Source of the DNA: Vibrio bathopelagicus
GTDB taxonomy: Bacteria; Pseudomonadota; Gammaproteobacteria; Enterobacterales; Vibrionaceae
Direction: 5' to 3'
DNA length: 64,000 nt
Assembly: GCF_014879975.1 (NCBI RefSeq)
Contig: NZ_CP062500.1
Coordinates: 1,674,001-1,738,000, forward strand
The stretch's first letter is position 1. Each line of letters opens with the position of its first letter. Positions 18,652 through 28,376 of this stretch are shown one piece after another. The position numbers and the translations under genes were made by a program. The notes beneath the pieces are model-generated. The model was not told where the DNA came from and searched no databases. It saw only the letters and a program-made list of their open reading frames with translations.

Positions 18652-18681
18652 TAAAAAGCGAGCTTAGGCTCGCTTTTTTTG
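18652..18681 (+). terminator. Rho-independent terminator after prc
   Basis: Stem AAAAGCGAGC / GCTCGCTTTT with a TTAG loop and a long T-run. Confidence 0.9.
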
Positions 18682-18882
18682 TATCTGCGATTTGACAAAA
18701 ATGGTGGTGTTTCTTTATGCATTAACGCTTCGGCATCTTCTGAATAGCTCATATTTAAAGCGTGTTTTTGCGAGTGATTATGTCACCCAGTTACTTCGCA
18801 CTTAAAATTTAGTGACTTGGATCATATTTTTTCGCTTTCTAATCATTACGTGCCTAAGCTTAAAGAAAATAAGGGGGCGCTT

Positions 18883-19566
18883 ATGAAATGGATTCTACTG
18901 GTTTTATCTTGTTTAAGTTTTGCTGCTTTGGGGAGCGAGGGTGCTCCGAGCGTTCAACAGTCAAAAAGCGATAGCAATCTATCTCACTTTGACCTGCCTT
19001 TACTCCTGGGTGATTGGTATTTAATGAATCCAGAACCTGACAAAGGTACTGAAAATTTTAGAGCTATTAAGCTGACTCTCGATTCAAACTACTCATTTAC
19101 CATTGATATTCAAAAGAAAGATTACAGCGTCGATCACTGGGAAGGTTTATATAACGCCAATGAAGACACGCTCATTCTGGGTTTGAATACCTCAGAACCA
19201 CAAGTTTATGCTTACAGTAGTAACCATAACATGCTGAACCTTAACGGTGTTTTGTTTACCAAAGCACTTCCAAATGCTCTGGCCGGGATTTGGTCGAGCG
19301 CCGAACTTTCTGGTAGTGACTTACGTGCAAGTAACATTCAAAAAATGGACTTAGTGCTAGAGCCTGACTTCGTATTTATGTTCCGTGTCTCTGATGAAGT
19401 GGGCAGTGAAGTGATTCGTCGTGGAGTGTATTACACCGAAGGGGACCAGCTAGTTCTGCTTTATGAGAACGGTGAACACGGCACTCGTTACACATTAAAC
19501 AGTGATGTGTTGACGCTTCAAGGTGAAGAAGGAGACATGTTTGCGGTGCTTAATCGTATTCGATAA
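18883..19566 (+). CDS. Exported hypothetical protein with two lipocalin-like beta repeats
   Basis: From the ATG at 18883, preceded by a strong AAGGGGGCGCT ribosome site, the protein has 227 residues and begins with a signal peptide (KWILLVLSCLSFAALG). An upstream ATG at 18817 is rejected, because it would bury the signal peptide behind 22 residues. The mature part shows two similar beta-rich units: GDWYLMNPEPDKGTENFRAI with a YSFTIDI strand, and GIWSSAELSGSDLRASNIQ with a FVFMFRVSD strand. This suggests an internal duplication of a small barrel-like domain. I do not recognise a function. It lies between prc and pepN. Confidence 0.7.
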   Translation: MKWILLVLSCLSFAALGSEGAPSVQQSKSDSNLSHFDLPLLLGDWYLMNPEPDKGTENFRAIKLTLDSNYSFTIDIQKKDYSVDHWEGLYNANEDTLILGLNTSEPQVYAYSSNHNMLNLNGVLFTKALPNALAGIWSSAELSGSDLRASNIQKMDLVLEPDFVFMFRVSDEVGSEVIRRGVYYTEGDQLVLLYENGEHGTRYTLNSDVLTLQGEEGDMFAVLNRIR

Positions 19567-19666
19567 GTGCGAGTTTTAGCCCTAAAATTGAACTCGTTGA
19601 TAATATGGTTTGTTGCTTGTTTATTAGGCGTTCCTGTCTGATTTGATTGATAAAATAGTAAAACAT

Positions 19667-19700
19667 GGAGGCATTTTCCTACAATGCCTCCTTTTTTTAA
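19667..19700 (+). terminator. Rho-independent terminator
   Basis: Stem GGAGGCATT / AATGCCTCC (loop TTCCTAC) and a seven-T run after the exported protein gene. Confidence 0.9.
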
Positions 19701-19784
19701 TATTCCCCTTGTTTTATTGGCGCTCAACCTTTAGATATATACAGTTCAAAAATAATTACGTATAACGATCAAAAGGAACCCGTC

Positions 19785-22391
19785 ATGGCACATACACCTC
19801 AAGCCAAGTATCGTAAAGATTATCAATCACCATCTCACACTATTTCTGAAATCGATCTTACTTTCGATTTGTACGATTCAGCATCCATTATTACCGCTAT
19901 TTCTAGTGTTAAGCAGGAGAAAGAAAGCTCGACATTAGTACTTGATGGTGAAGGCTTGAAGTTAGTCTCTGTTTTGGTTGAAGGTAAGGAGTGGACGCAG
20001 TACGAACAGTCTGAAACTCTACTTACTTTGAATGAACTTCCGAAAGATTTCACACTAACAATCGTTACGGAAGTTGACCCTGAAGGGAACAGTGCTCTTG
20101 AAGGCCTGTACAAGTCGGGTGGTGCTTTCTGCACTCAATGTGAAGCCGAAGGTTTCCGACGTATTACTTACTACATGGATCGCCCAGATGTGTTGGCGAA
20201 ATTCACGACAACGGTTATCGCAGACAAAGCCGAAAATCCATTCCTACTCAGTAATGGTAACCGTGTCGACGAAGGCGAAGCTGAAAATGGCCGCCACTGG
20301 GTGAAATGGCAAGACCCACATCCAAAACCAGCGTACCTGTTTGCTTTAGTTGCGGGTGACTTCGATGTACTTCGTGACGTATACACCACACAATCTGGTC
20401 GTAATGTCGATCTAGAAATCTTTGTCGACAAAGGCAACCTAGACAGAGCTAACCACGCGATGGTCTCTTTGATTAATTCAATGAAGTGGGACGAAGAGCG
20501 TTTCAACCTAGAGTACGACTTAGACATCTACATGATCGTAGCCGTTGATTTTTTCAACATGGGCGCGATGGAAAACAAAGGCCTGAACGTATTCAACTCT
20601 AAGTTTGTTCTGGCAAACGACCAAACAGCAACAGATACAGATTACCTAGGTATAGAAGCGGTAATCGGTCACGAATATTTCCACAACTGGACAGGTAACC
20701 GAGTTACTTGTCGCGATTGGTTCCAGTTGAGCTTGAAAGAAGGTTTAACGGTATTCCGCGACCAGGAGTTCTCGTCTGATCTTGGTTCTCGCGCAGTAAA
20801 CCGCATCAATAATGTTCGTATTATTCGCGGCCCACAATTCGCAGAAGATGCGAGTCCAATGTCTCACCCAATTCGTCCAGAAAAAGTGATAGAAATGAAT
20901 AACTTCTATACTTTAACAGTGTACGAAAAGGGCAGTGAAGTGATCCGTATGATCCACACATTGTTGGGTGAGGAAGGTTTCCAAAAAGGCATGAAGCTGT
21001 ACTTCGAACGTCATGATGGTACGGCGGCAACATGTGAAGACTTCGTAGCGGCAATGGAAGATGCATCGGGCGTTAACCTGTCTCAGTTCCGTTTATGGTA
21101 CAGCCAGTCTGGTACGCCGACACTGTCTGTTGAAAGCCATTACGACGCAGAGAAAAAAGAGTACACGTTAACGACTCGTCAAGTGACAGCGCCAACTCAT
21201 GAGCAAACCGAAAAGCAGGCTCTGCATATTCCTCTTGATATCGAGCTGTACACAGCGTCGGGTGAAGTGATTGAGTTACAATGTAACGGTCAGCCTATTC
21301 ATAATGTATTAGATGTGAAAGAGGCGGAACAAACGTTTGTGTTTGAGAACGTAGACGAGCAACCAGTTCCATCTTTGCTGCGTGAGTTTTCTGCGCCAGT
21401 GAAACTTGAATACAACTATTCAGACGCAGAGCTAATCTTCCTGATGGTAAATGCTCGCAACGAATTCTCTCGTTGGGACGCGGGACAAATGCTGCTAGCG
21501 AAATACATCCGTAGCAACGTAGATAACGTTCAACAAGGTCAAAAGTTTGCACTTTCTTCTGAAGTGGTTGATGCATTCCGCGGTGTATTGCTTAGCGATT
21601 CATTAGAGCCTGCATTTATCGCAGAGATGCTTTCTCTACCAAGTCATAACGAAGTGTCGGGTTGGTACGAGCGTGTTGATATCGATGCTGTCGCGTCAGT
21701 ACTTCATTCAATGAAAGTGACGTTGGCGAAAGAGCTTGAAGATGAACTTGCTGCGGTTTACCACAGTCACGCCTTAGCAGAATACACGATTGACCATGAT
21801 TCAATTGGTAAGCGTACTTTGCGTAAAGTGTGTCTAAGTTACTTAGCTCATACTGAAAAGGGTAATGACTTGGTTGTTGCTATGTACCAGCAAGCAAACA
21901 ACATGACAGACACAATGGCCGCAATGGGCGCGGCGAACAGTGCACAACTCCCATGTCGTGAAACTTTAATGGCGGATTACAGCGATAAGTGGAAACACGA
22001 TGGTCTTGTAATGGATAAGTGGTTCGCTCTTCAAGGAACGAACCCAAGTTCAAACGCACTTGAAGTGATCAAGGCGTCTATGTCACACCAAGCGTTTAGT
22101 TTGAAAAACCCGAATCGTACTCGCAACTTGGTCGGTTCATTCTTAAACATGAACCCAGTTCAGTTTCACGACAAGTCAGGTCAGGGCTATGAGTTTGCAG
22201 GAGAAATCTTACGTGAGCTTAACAGCAGCAACCCACAAGTAGCATCACGTTTGATCGATCCTTTGCTTAAGTTCCGTAAGTACGATGATCAACGCCAAGC
22301 ATTGATTAAAAAGCAACTTGAGATTTTAAAGGGTATGGATAATCTAGCTAAAGACTTATTTGAGAAAGTAACGAAAGCACTCGAGGCTTAA
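19785..22391 (+). CDS. pepN: Aminopeptidase N (M1 zinc metallopeptidase)
   Basis: The 868-residue cytosolic aminopeptidase matches E. coli PepN throughout. It has the substrate-anchoring motif DFFNMGAMENKGLNVFNS, the zinc site GHEYFHNWTGNRVTCRDWFQ with the third ligand Glu in LSLKEGLTVFRDQEF (near residues 295-320), and a proton-donor Tyr in NNFYTLTVYEKGSEV. It removes N-terminal residues from peptides in protein turnover. A good ribosome site (AAAAGGAAC) precedes the ATG. Confidence 0.97.
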   Translation: MAHTPQAKYRKDYQSPSHTISEIDLTFDLYDSASIITAISSVKQEKESSTLVLDGEGLKLVSVLVEGKEWTQYEQSETLLTLNELPKDFTLTIVTEVDPEGNSALEGLYKSGGAFCTQCEAEGFRRITYYMDRPDVLAKFTTTVIADKAENPFLLSNGNRVDEGEAENGRHWVKWQDPHPKPAYLFALVAGDFDVLRDVYTTQSGRNVDLEIFVDKGNLDRANHAMVSLINSMKWDEERFNLEYDLDIYMIVAVDFFNMGAMENKGLNVFNSKFVLANDQTATDTDYLGIEAVIGHEYFHNWTGNRVTCRDWFQLSLKEGLTVFRDQEFSSDLGSRAVNRINNVRIIRGPQFAEDASPMSHPIRPEKVIEMNNFYTLTVYEKGSEVIRMIHTLLGEEGFQKGMKLYFERHDGTAATCEDFVAAMEDASGVNLSQFRLWYSQSGTPTLSVESHYDAEKKEYTLTTRQVTAPTHEQTEKQALHIPLDIELYTASGEVIELQCNGQPIHNVLDVKEAEQTFVFENVDEQPVPSLLREFSAPVKLEYNYSDAELIFLMVNARNEFSRWDAGQMLLAKYIRSNVDNVQQGQKFALSSEVVDAFRGVLLSDSLEPAFIAEMLSLPSHNEVSGWYERVDIDAVASVLHSMKVTLAKELEDELAAVYHSHALAEYTIDHDSIGKRTLRKVCLSYLAHTEKGNDLVVAMYQQANNMTDTMAAMGAANSAQLPCRETLMADYSDKWKHDGLVMDKWFALQGTNPSSNALEVIKASMSHQAFSLKNPNRTRNLVGSFLNMNPVQFHDKSGQGYEFAGEILRELNSSNPQVASRLIDPLLKFRKYDDQRQALIKKQLEILKGMDNLAKDLFEKVTKALEA

Positions 22392-22433
22392 GTTCGCGCT
22401 TATTCAGGTAACTGTTTACTAATAACGAGAAGT

Positions 22434-22469
22434 CATCAGTGGTAGAGGTCATCTGCCACTGATTTTTTG
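22434..22469 (+). terminator. Rho-independent terminator after pepN
   Basis: Stem ATCAGTGG / CCACTGAT (interior TAGAGGTCATCTG) followed by six Ts. Confidence 0.85.
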
Positions 22470-22693
22470 TTTTTGGGTGCTCGATTTTCAACCAGGATTG
22501 GTTGCTTAGTTAAAAATCGTTGTTTAAGCTAAACCCTTTGTTTAAACAGAATTTGCTGTTTAAGGAAGTCAAAGTCAAAGTAAGGTTAGCCTCCTAGACA
22601 AGCTTTCAAACTGAGACGTTTCCACCTTTAGACAATTTTCGTCGTTCAGGGTTTCCACTGTTCAACATCGTTTTGTGCCAAAAAATACCGGCA

Positions 22694-22709
22694 CTGTATA
22701 TTTATACAG
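22694..22709 (+). promoter_or_regulatory. LexA (SOS) box upstream of the DUF2835 gene
   Basis: CTGTATATTTATACAG is a CTGT-N8-ACAG operator with an AT-only spacer, nearly the gamma-proteobacterial consensus. It ends seven bases before the ATG at 22717, so bound LexA would cover the ribosome-binding region and the promoter end. Confidence 0.8.
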
Positions 22710-22716
22710 GTATCGT

Positions 22717-22935
22717 ATGAATCGCTATATTTTCCAACTTAACATCTCATATCAACAGTTTTTGGCCAGCTATTCTGGTGCCGCAAGTAAAGTTCAAGTG
22801 ATAACGACCACTGGATTGCGTCTACAGTTACCTGCAACTCGGTTCAGACCATTTCTTACACAAATAGGGGTTAGAGGGCAGTTTAGACTGACAACTGACC
22901 AAAAAAATAAGTTTATTAAGTTGGAAGCTCTGTAA
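22717..22935 (+). CDS. DUF2835 family small protein, probable SOS gene
   Basis: The 72-residue protein MNRYIFQLNISYQQFLASYS and onward, with VQVITTTGLRLQLPATRFRPFLTQIGVRGQFRL, matches the DUF2835 family of Vibrio and relatives, which has no known function. The start is the ATG at 22717. A longer frame from 22675 would translate through the LexA box and is rejected. It lies alone between pepN and gdhB. The LexA operator predicts induction by DNA damage. Confidence 0.8.
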   Translation: MNRYIFQLNISYQQFLASYSGAASKVQVITTTGLRLQLPATRFRPFLTQIGVRGQFRLTTDQKNKFIKLEAL

Positions 22936-23163
22936 ACCTTGGCGTGCCTAGTGAGTTAAAAGGAATCTTAATCACATAATCAAACATTTCACCTCTTACC
23001 ACCTCCAAAACAATTAACTATTTCTCAATAATGCTTTTACAATAAATGAATGCATTACCTTTGCTTAACTCGTTAGTAGGAAAGAGCTCAACGGCTCAAT
23101 TCAAACACCAGCTTAAGTAAGCCCCCTAATAATAAAATATAATTCTAATTGTGGAGTGTGACT

Positions 23164-26100
23164 ATGACCGCACGTGAAACTGTGGTTCCAGTTTTACTTG
23201 AAAAAGTGTACAAACTGATTCAAGACAAACTTGACCTTGCTCATCGACCTCTCGTAACTCAACTTGCTCAACACTTGTTTAGTAACGTTTCTCACGACGA
23301 CCTAACTCAGAGAAACGAATCCGATTTATACGGTGCTGTAGTTAGCTTATGGCATCACATCAATGAAAAGAAAGCCGACGAAATTTCTGTCCGTGTTTTT
23401 AACCCGACAGTAAGCCGTCAAGGTTGGCAATCGACTCACACTATCGTTGAGATAGTGGTACCAGATAGCCCATTCCTCGTTGATTCTGTAAAAATGGCAT
23501 TAACTCGCCTCGATCTCTCTTCTCACCTTATGCTCCACAACCCAACACAAATCTCCCGTTCTGATAAGGGAAGTGTTGTTGGTGTCAGCAACAATGAAGG
23601 TGTCTTCCAATCACTTTTCCATATTGAGGTTGACCGTCTAAGTAGCAAAGCTGAAATGACCGCACTTAAAACCGAGCTACTGGATATCTTTACCGATACT
23701 GGTCTTGTGGTTAATGATTGGCTGAAAATGGTAGAACGACTTGAAGAAGTCACCAATCAAGTTGAAGAGCAAAAAGAGACGATTCCAGTTGATGGCCAGC
23801 GTTTTGATGAAACTCTCGCGTTCCTTCGTTGGTTGGGCGAGCACAACTTTACGTTTATGGGTTACAAGGAATATGACCTTGTTTCTGTGAATGGCGACAC
23901 TGAGCTACAACCGACCAAGGAGCAAGGTCTTGGTTTGTTCGCAAATTCAGATCGTGTACGTAACGTTAAGCTGTCTGAGTTTTCAGACTCGGCACGCTTA
24001 GAAGCAAAAAAACCGTATGTACTGATCGTAACCAAGGGCAACACGGCTTCACGCATTCACCGCCCAGCTTACAATGATTACATCGGTATCAAGAAGTTTG
24101 ATAAAAACGGTAAGGTAATTGGTGAGCACCGCTTTACCGGCCTTTACACTTCTGCCGTTTATAACCAAACGGTTGAAAGCATTCCTCTAGTTCGCGAGAA
24201 AGTTGAGCGTATCTTAGATGCAAGTGGTTACCGTAAGGGTTCATACTCTTACAAAGCTCTGCACAACATTCTTGAAAACTACCCACGTGATGAACTGCTT
24301 CAAGCTCGAGAAGAAGAGTTACTTGAAGTTGGTACGGGCGTAGTACAAATGCAAGATCGCGATCTTCTGCGTTTGTTTGTTCGTAAAGACCCGTTTGGTC
24401 GTTTCTTCAGCTGTATGGTTTACGTAACAAAAGATCGTTACAACACCGAACTTCGTCGTCAAACCCAACGCATTTTAAAGCAATACTTCGGTTGCGAAGA
24501 AGAAGTCGAATTCACGACATACTTCTCTGAAAGCCCACTGGCAAGAACGCACTATATTGTTCGTGTTGATAACAACAACATGGATGTGGACGTGAAAACA
24601 ATTGAGCAAAATTTAATGGAAGTATCGTCTACGTGGGATGACCGCCTGTCTGAATCAATCGTTGCTAACTTCGGTGAAAGCAAAGGTCTACCGTTATCGA
24701 AAGAGTACATGCGTGCATTCCCACGTTCGTACAAAGAAGACATGATGCCTGGTTCTGCGGTTGCAGATATCGAACGTCTAGAAGCTCTGAGCGAAGACAA
24801 CAAACTTGGCATGCTTTTCTACCGACCTCAAGAAGAGGCGGCAGACTCTAAAGCCGTTCGTTTGAAATTGTTCTACCACAGTGATGAGCCGATTCACCTG
24901 TCTGATGTTATGCCAATGCTTGAAAACTTTGGCCTACGCGTTATTGGTGAGTCACCTTATGAAGTGCGCAAGACCAATGGGGTGACTTATTGGATCCTTG
25001 ATTTCTCGATGCTGCATAAGAGTGACCAGACGATTGATCTTCGTGAAGCTCGCGATCTATTCCAACAAGCCTTTGCTGCGATTTGGGCGGGTGAGTTAGA
25101 CAGTGATGGTTTCAACCGCTTGGTATTGGGTGCAGGTCTTTCTGGCCGTGAAATTTCAATTTTACGTGCGTATGCGCGTTACATGCGCCAAGTTGGTTTC
25201 CCATTCAGTCAACAATACATTGAAGACACATTGTCTCATTACCCAGATCTAGCGAAAGGGTTAGTGAGCCTATTCGGCAAGCGTTTTGATCCTAAATTGA
25301 AGGGCAGCGCAAAAGGCCAACAAGATCTTATCAAGAAGATCACTGAACAGTTGGATCATGTAGAAAGCTTGGATGATGATCGTATCATTCGTCGCTACAT
25401 GGAAATGATCACAGCAACGCTTCGTACTAACTACTATCAGTTAGACGACAACAAACAGTCTAAACCTTGGTTGGCTCTGAAAATGAGACCAAGCGAGATT
25501 CCAGACATCCCAGCGCCGGTTCCTGCGTTTGAGATCTTCGTTTACGCACCAGATATTGAAGGTGTGCATCTACGTGGCGGTAAAGTCGCTCGTGGTGGTT
25601 TACGTTGGTCAGACCGTCAAGAAGATTTCCGTACTGAGATTCTAGGCCTAGTTAAAGCTCAACAAGTTAAGAACACAGTAATTGTACCGGTTGGTGCAAA
25701 AGGTGGTTTCGTTTGTAAGCGTCAACACATGATGTCTGGCCGTGATGAGATATTCGCTGAAGGTCAACGTTGTTACAAGCGCTTCATCCGCGCACTACTA
25801 GACGTATCAGACAACATCATTGAAGGCGAGGTTATCCCACCTAAGAGTGTTGTTCGTCACGACGAAGATGATCCGTACTTGGTTGTTGCTGCCGATAAAG
25901 GTACAGCAACGTTCTCAGATCTCGCAAACTCAGTATCTGATGAATACAACTTCTGGTTAGGCGATGCATTTGCCTCTGGTGGTTCTAACGGTTACGACCA
26001 TAAAGCGATGGGTATCACCGCGAAAGGTGGCTGGGAATCTGTTAAGCGTCACTTCCGTGAAATGGGCATCAACTGTCAAACAACGGATTTCACCGCCATC

Positions 26101-28005
26101 GGTGTAGGTGATATGGCGGGCGATGTGTTTGGTAACGGCATGCTGTTGTCTAAGCATATTCGTATGCAAGCTGCATTCAACCACATGCATATCTTTATTG
26201 ACCCGAATCCAGAATCAGCATCAAGCTGGGTAGAGCGTGAGCGTTTGTTTAACCTACCTCGTTCAAGCTGGGAAGATTACAACAAAGACCTTATCTCTCA
26301 AGGTGGTGGCATCTTCTCTCGTCGAGCGAAGTCTATCTCTTTGACGCCTGAAATTCAGAAAATGCTGGGTACTAAGAAAGCATCAATGGCACCGAATGAC
26401 TTGATCAAAGCGATCTTGTCTATGCAGGTTGATCTTCTTTGGAATGGCGGTATCGGTACATACGTTAAGTCTTCAAACGAGACTCATACTGATGTAGGTG
26501 ACCGTGCAAATGACGTACTTCGTATCGATGGCCGTGACCTGAAAGCTAAGGTTGTTGGTGAAGGCGGTAACTTGGGTATGACTCAACTGGGTCGTATTGA
26601 ATATGCACTTACGGGTGGTCGAGTTAATACCGACTTTGTTGATAATGTTGGCGGTGTTGACTGTTCAGATAATGAAGTAAACATTAAGATCTTCTTGAAT
26701 GGTTTGGTATCTAATGGTGATCTAACCGTTAAGCAACGTAACCAAGTGCTTGAATCGATGGAAGATGAAGTTGGCGAAATCGTACTAGACGACGCATATT
26801 GCCAAGCTGAGTCTATTTCGGTTACTGAGCATCAAGGTGTTGGCTTAGTAAAAGAGCAAATCCGCTTTATTCACACAATGGAAAAAGCAGGGTACTTAGA
26901 TCGTGGTTTGGAATACATCCCAGATGACGAAACATTGCTTGAGCGTGAAAAGCAGGGTCAAGGCCTAACAAGACCAGAGCTTTCTGTACTTGTCGCTTAT
27001 GGCAAAATGGTACTTAAAGAAGATCTTGTTAGTGATGATATCGCTAATGATGAATTCCATGCTCAACAGCTTATGCAATACTTCCCAACAGCGTTACGTC
27101 GTAACTATTCTCAGCACATGGATAATCATCCACTGCGTTCTGAAATCATCGCGACTGCACTGGCTAACCAAATGGTTAACGAGATGGGTTGTAATTTCGT
27201 TACTCGTCTGCAAGAAGAGACTGGCGCAAATATCGTTGATATTGCAAATGCTTACGCGGCATCACGTGAAATCTACGGTCTTGGTAAAGTTCTTAAGAGC
27301 ATCCGTGAACTGGACAATGTTTCAAGTTCTGAAGCTCAATACGAATTGATCTACCATGTTCGCCGTACACTTCGTCGCTTGGCTCGTTGGTTGCTAAGAA
27401 ACCGTACTGGTAAACAGTCAGTGAAAGCTCTGATTGAACTTTACCAGGGTGATGTTCTTACTATTACAGAGAAACTGGATGAAAACCTAGTAGCTTCTGA
27501 AGTAGAAGAGCATAACGCAATGGCACAGCTATGGATTGACCAAGGCGTAAACGCTGAGTTGGCTAATTCAGTCGCACGTTTGTCTAGTTTGTACTCAGCA
27601 CTGGATATATCCACAGTAGCTCGTGAAACAGGTAAAACAGTACAACAAGCGTCTAAGCTTTACTTCAATCTTGGTGACCGCTTGTCTTTGCACTGGTTCT
27701 TGAAGCAAATCAATGGCCAAGCAGTAGACAACAACTGGCAAGCATTGGCACGTGCGGCATTCAGAGAAGATCTGGATTGGCAGCAACGTCAGCTAACTGG
27801 TCAAGTACTTAACTGCGGTTGTGCTTCAGATATTGATGTGATTAAAGCGCTTGATGATTGGATGGAAAGCAACTCGGTTTCTCTACATCGTTGGGAAAGC
27901 ATCTTGAACGAATTCAAAGTAGGTTCGGTTCATGAGTTTGCTAAGTTCTCAGTAGCACTACGTGAATTGATGCTGTTGAATCTAAACTGCATGTCGACAG
28001 ACTAG
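23164..28005 (+). CDS. gdhB: NAD-specific glutamate dehydrogenase, large (about 180 kDa) type
   Basis: The 1613-residue protein belongs to the giant bacterial NAD-glutamate dehydrogenases, which oxidise glutamate to 2-oxoglutarate and ammonia. The N-terminal about 700 residues contain ACT-like regulatory domains. The catalytic part has PDIEGVHLRGGKVARGGLRW in pieces, DRQEDFRTEILGLVKAQQVKN, VPVGAKGGFV (active-site Lys) and the NAD-binding GVGDMAGDVFGNGMLLS. The long helical C-terminus is usual. The ATG at 23164 is preferred to an upstream TTG at 23149. The gene stands alone and is followed by a terminator. Confidence 0.94.
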   Translation: MTARETVVPVLLEKVYKLIQDKLDLAHRPLVTQLAQHLFSNVSHDDLTQRNESDLYGAVVSLWHHINEKKADEISVRVFNPTVSRQGWQSTHTIVEIVVPDSPFLVDSVKMALTRLDLSSHLMLHNPTQISRSDKGSVVGVSNNEGVFQSLFHIEVDRLSSKAEMTALKTELLDIFTDTGLVVNDWLKMVERLEEVTNQVEEQKETIPVDGQRFDETLAFLRWLGEHNFTFMGYKEYDLVSVNGDTELQPTKEQGLGLFANSDRVRNVKLSEFSDSARLEAKKPYVLIVTKGNTASRIHRPAYNDYIGIKKFDKNGKVIGEHRFTGLYTSAVYNQTVESIPLVREKVERILDASGYRKGSYSYKALHNILENYPRDELLQAREEELLEVGTGVVQMQDRDLLRLFVRKDPFGRFFSCMVYVTKDRYNTELRRQTQRILKQYFGCEEEVEFTTYFSESPLARTHYIVRVDNNNMDVDVKTIEQNLMEVSSTWDDRLSESIVANFGESKGLPLSKEYMRAFPRSYKEDMMPGSAVADIERLEALSEDNKLGMLFYRPQEEAADSKAVRLKLFYHSDEPIHLSDVMPMLENFGLRVIGESPYEVRKTNGVTYWILDFSMLHKSDQTIDLREARDLFQQAFAAIWAGELDSDGFNRLVLGAGLSGREISILRAYARYMRQVGFPFSQQYIEDTLSHYPDLAKGLVSLFGKRFDPKLKGSAKGQQDLIKKITEQLDHVESLDDDRIIRRYMEMITATLRTNYYQLDDNKQSKPWLALKMRPSEIPDIPAPVPAFEIFVYAPDIEGVHLRGGKVARGGLRWSDRQEDFRTEILGLVKAQQVKNTVIVPVGAKGGFVCKRQHMMSGRDEIFAEGQRCYKRFIRALLDVSDNIIEGEVIPPKSVVRHDEDDPYLVVAADKGTATFSDLANSVSDEYNFWLGDAFASGGSNGYDHKAMGITAKGGWESVKRHFREMGINCQTTDFTAIGVGDMAGDVFGNGMLLSKHIRMQAAFNHMHIFIDPNPESASSWVERERLFNLPRSSWEDYNKDLISQGGGIFSRRAKSISLTPEIQKMLGTKKASMAPNDLIKAILSMQVDLLWNGGIGTYVKSSNETHTDVGDRANDVLRIDGRDLKAKVVGEGGNLGMTQLGRIEYALTGGRVNTDFVDNVGGVDCSDNEVNIKIFLNGLVSNGDLTVKQRNQVLESMEDEVGEIVLDDAYCQAESISVTEHQGVGLVKEQIRFIHTMEKAGYLDRGLEYIPDDETLLEREKQGQGLTRPELSVLVAYGKMVLKEDLVSDDIANDEFHAQQLMQYFPTALRRNYSQHMDNHPLRSEIIATALANQMVNEMGCNFVTRLQEETGANIVDIANAYAASREIYGLGKVLKSIRELDNVSSSEAQYELIYHVRRTLRRLARWLLRNRTGKQSVKALIELYQGDVLTITEKLDENLVASEVEEHNAMAQLWIDQGVNAELANSVARLSSLYSALDISTVARETGKTVQQASKLYFNLGDRLSLHWFLKQINGQAVDNNWQALARAAFREDLDWQQRQLTGQVLNCGCASDIDVIKALDDWMESNSVSLHRWESILNEFKVGSVHEFAKFSVALRELMLLNLNCMSTD

Positions 28006-28031
28006 CGATTAGATAAAAACGAAAAGAAATA

Positions 28032-28059
28032 AGGGCAGGCCATTAGGTCTGCCTTTTTC
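28032..28059 (+). terminator. Rho-independent terminator after gdhB
   Basis: Stem AGGGCAGGCC / GGTCTGCCTT (one mismatch) with an ATTA loop and T-run. Confidence 0.8.
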
Positions 28060-28231
28060 GTTTGGCTGAATAGTGTTATTCGGCAGAACAGTGTCATTTG
28101 GCTGAATAGTGAATGATGTGTCCAATTATTTCGTTGAGTCACTTATGTTTGGTCAAGTTAGCTTTTAATTGGTCGAGTTAACTGATGCTCGTTACATGAA
28201 TGGTAGTCAAATGGACGATTCGCCTGAGGGT

Positions 28232-28247
28232 ACGGTAACGTTTGCTT
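28232..28247 (+). promoter_or_regulatory. PurR-like box upstream of pyrD
   Basis: ACGGTAACGTTTGCTT matches the PurR consensus ACGCAAACGTTTGCGT at 13 of 16 positions, with the central AACGTTTGC exact. pyrD is a PurR target in E. coli, which supports the call. It lies about 130 bases before the ATG. Confidence 0.5.
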
Positions 28248-28376
28248 AATAATAAACCTCTTTCGTTAGCAAACTCGATTATCTTACCCTTACAGTCAGT
28301 AATAGATTGAATAGTTGGGCAAATAAGTAAATAATATCGCCCCGTTTACACGGCGCTTTTTTCTATCGGAGGCACA

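Larger units (their letters stand above)
28006..28376. other. gdhB-pyrD intergenic region
   Basis: About 370 bases containing the gdhB terminator, two imperfect copies of TTTGGCTGAATAGTG at 28060-28110, a PurR-like box and the pyrD leader. No open frame with credible coding character was seen. Confidence 0.5.
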
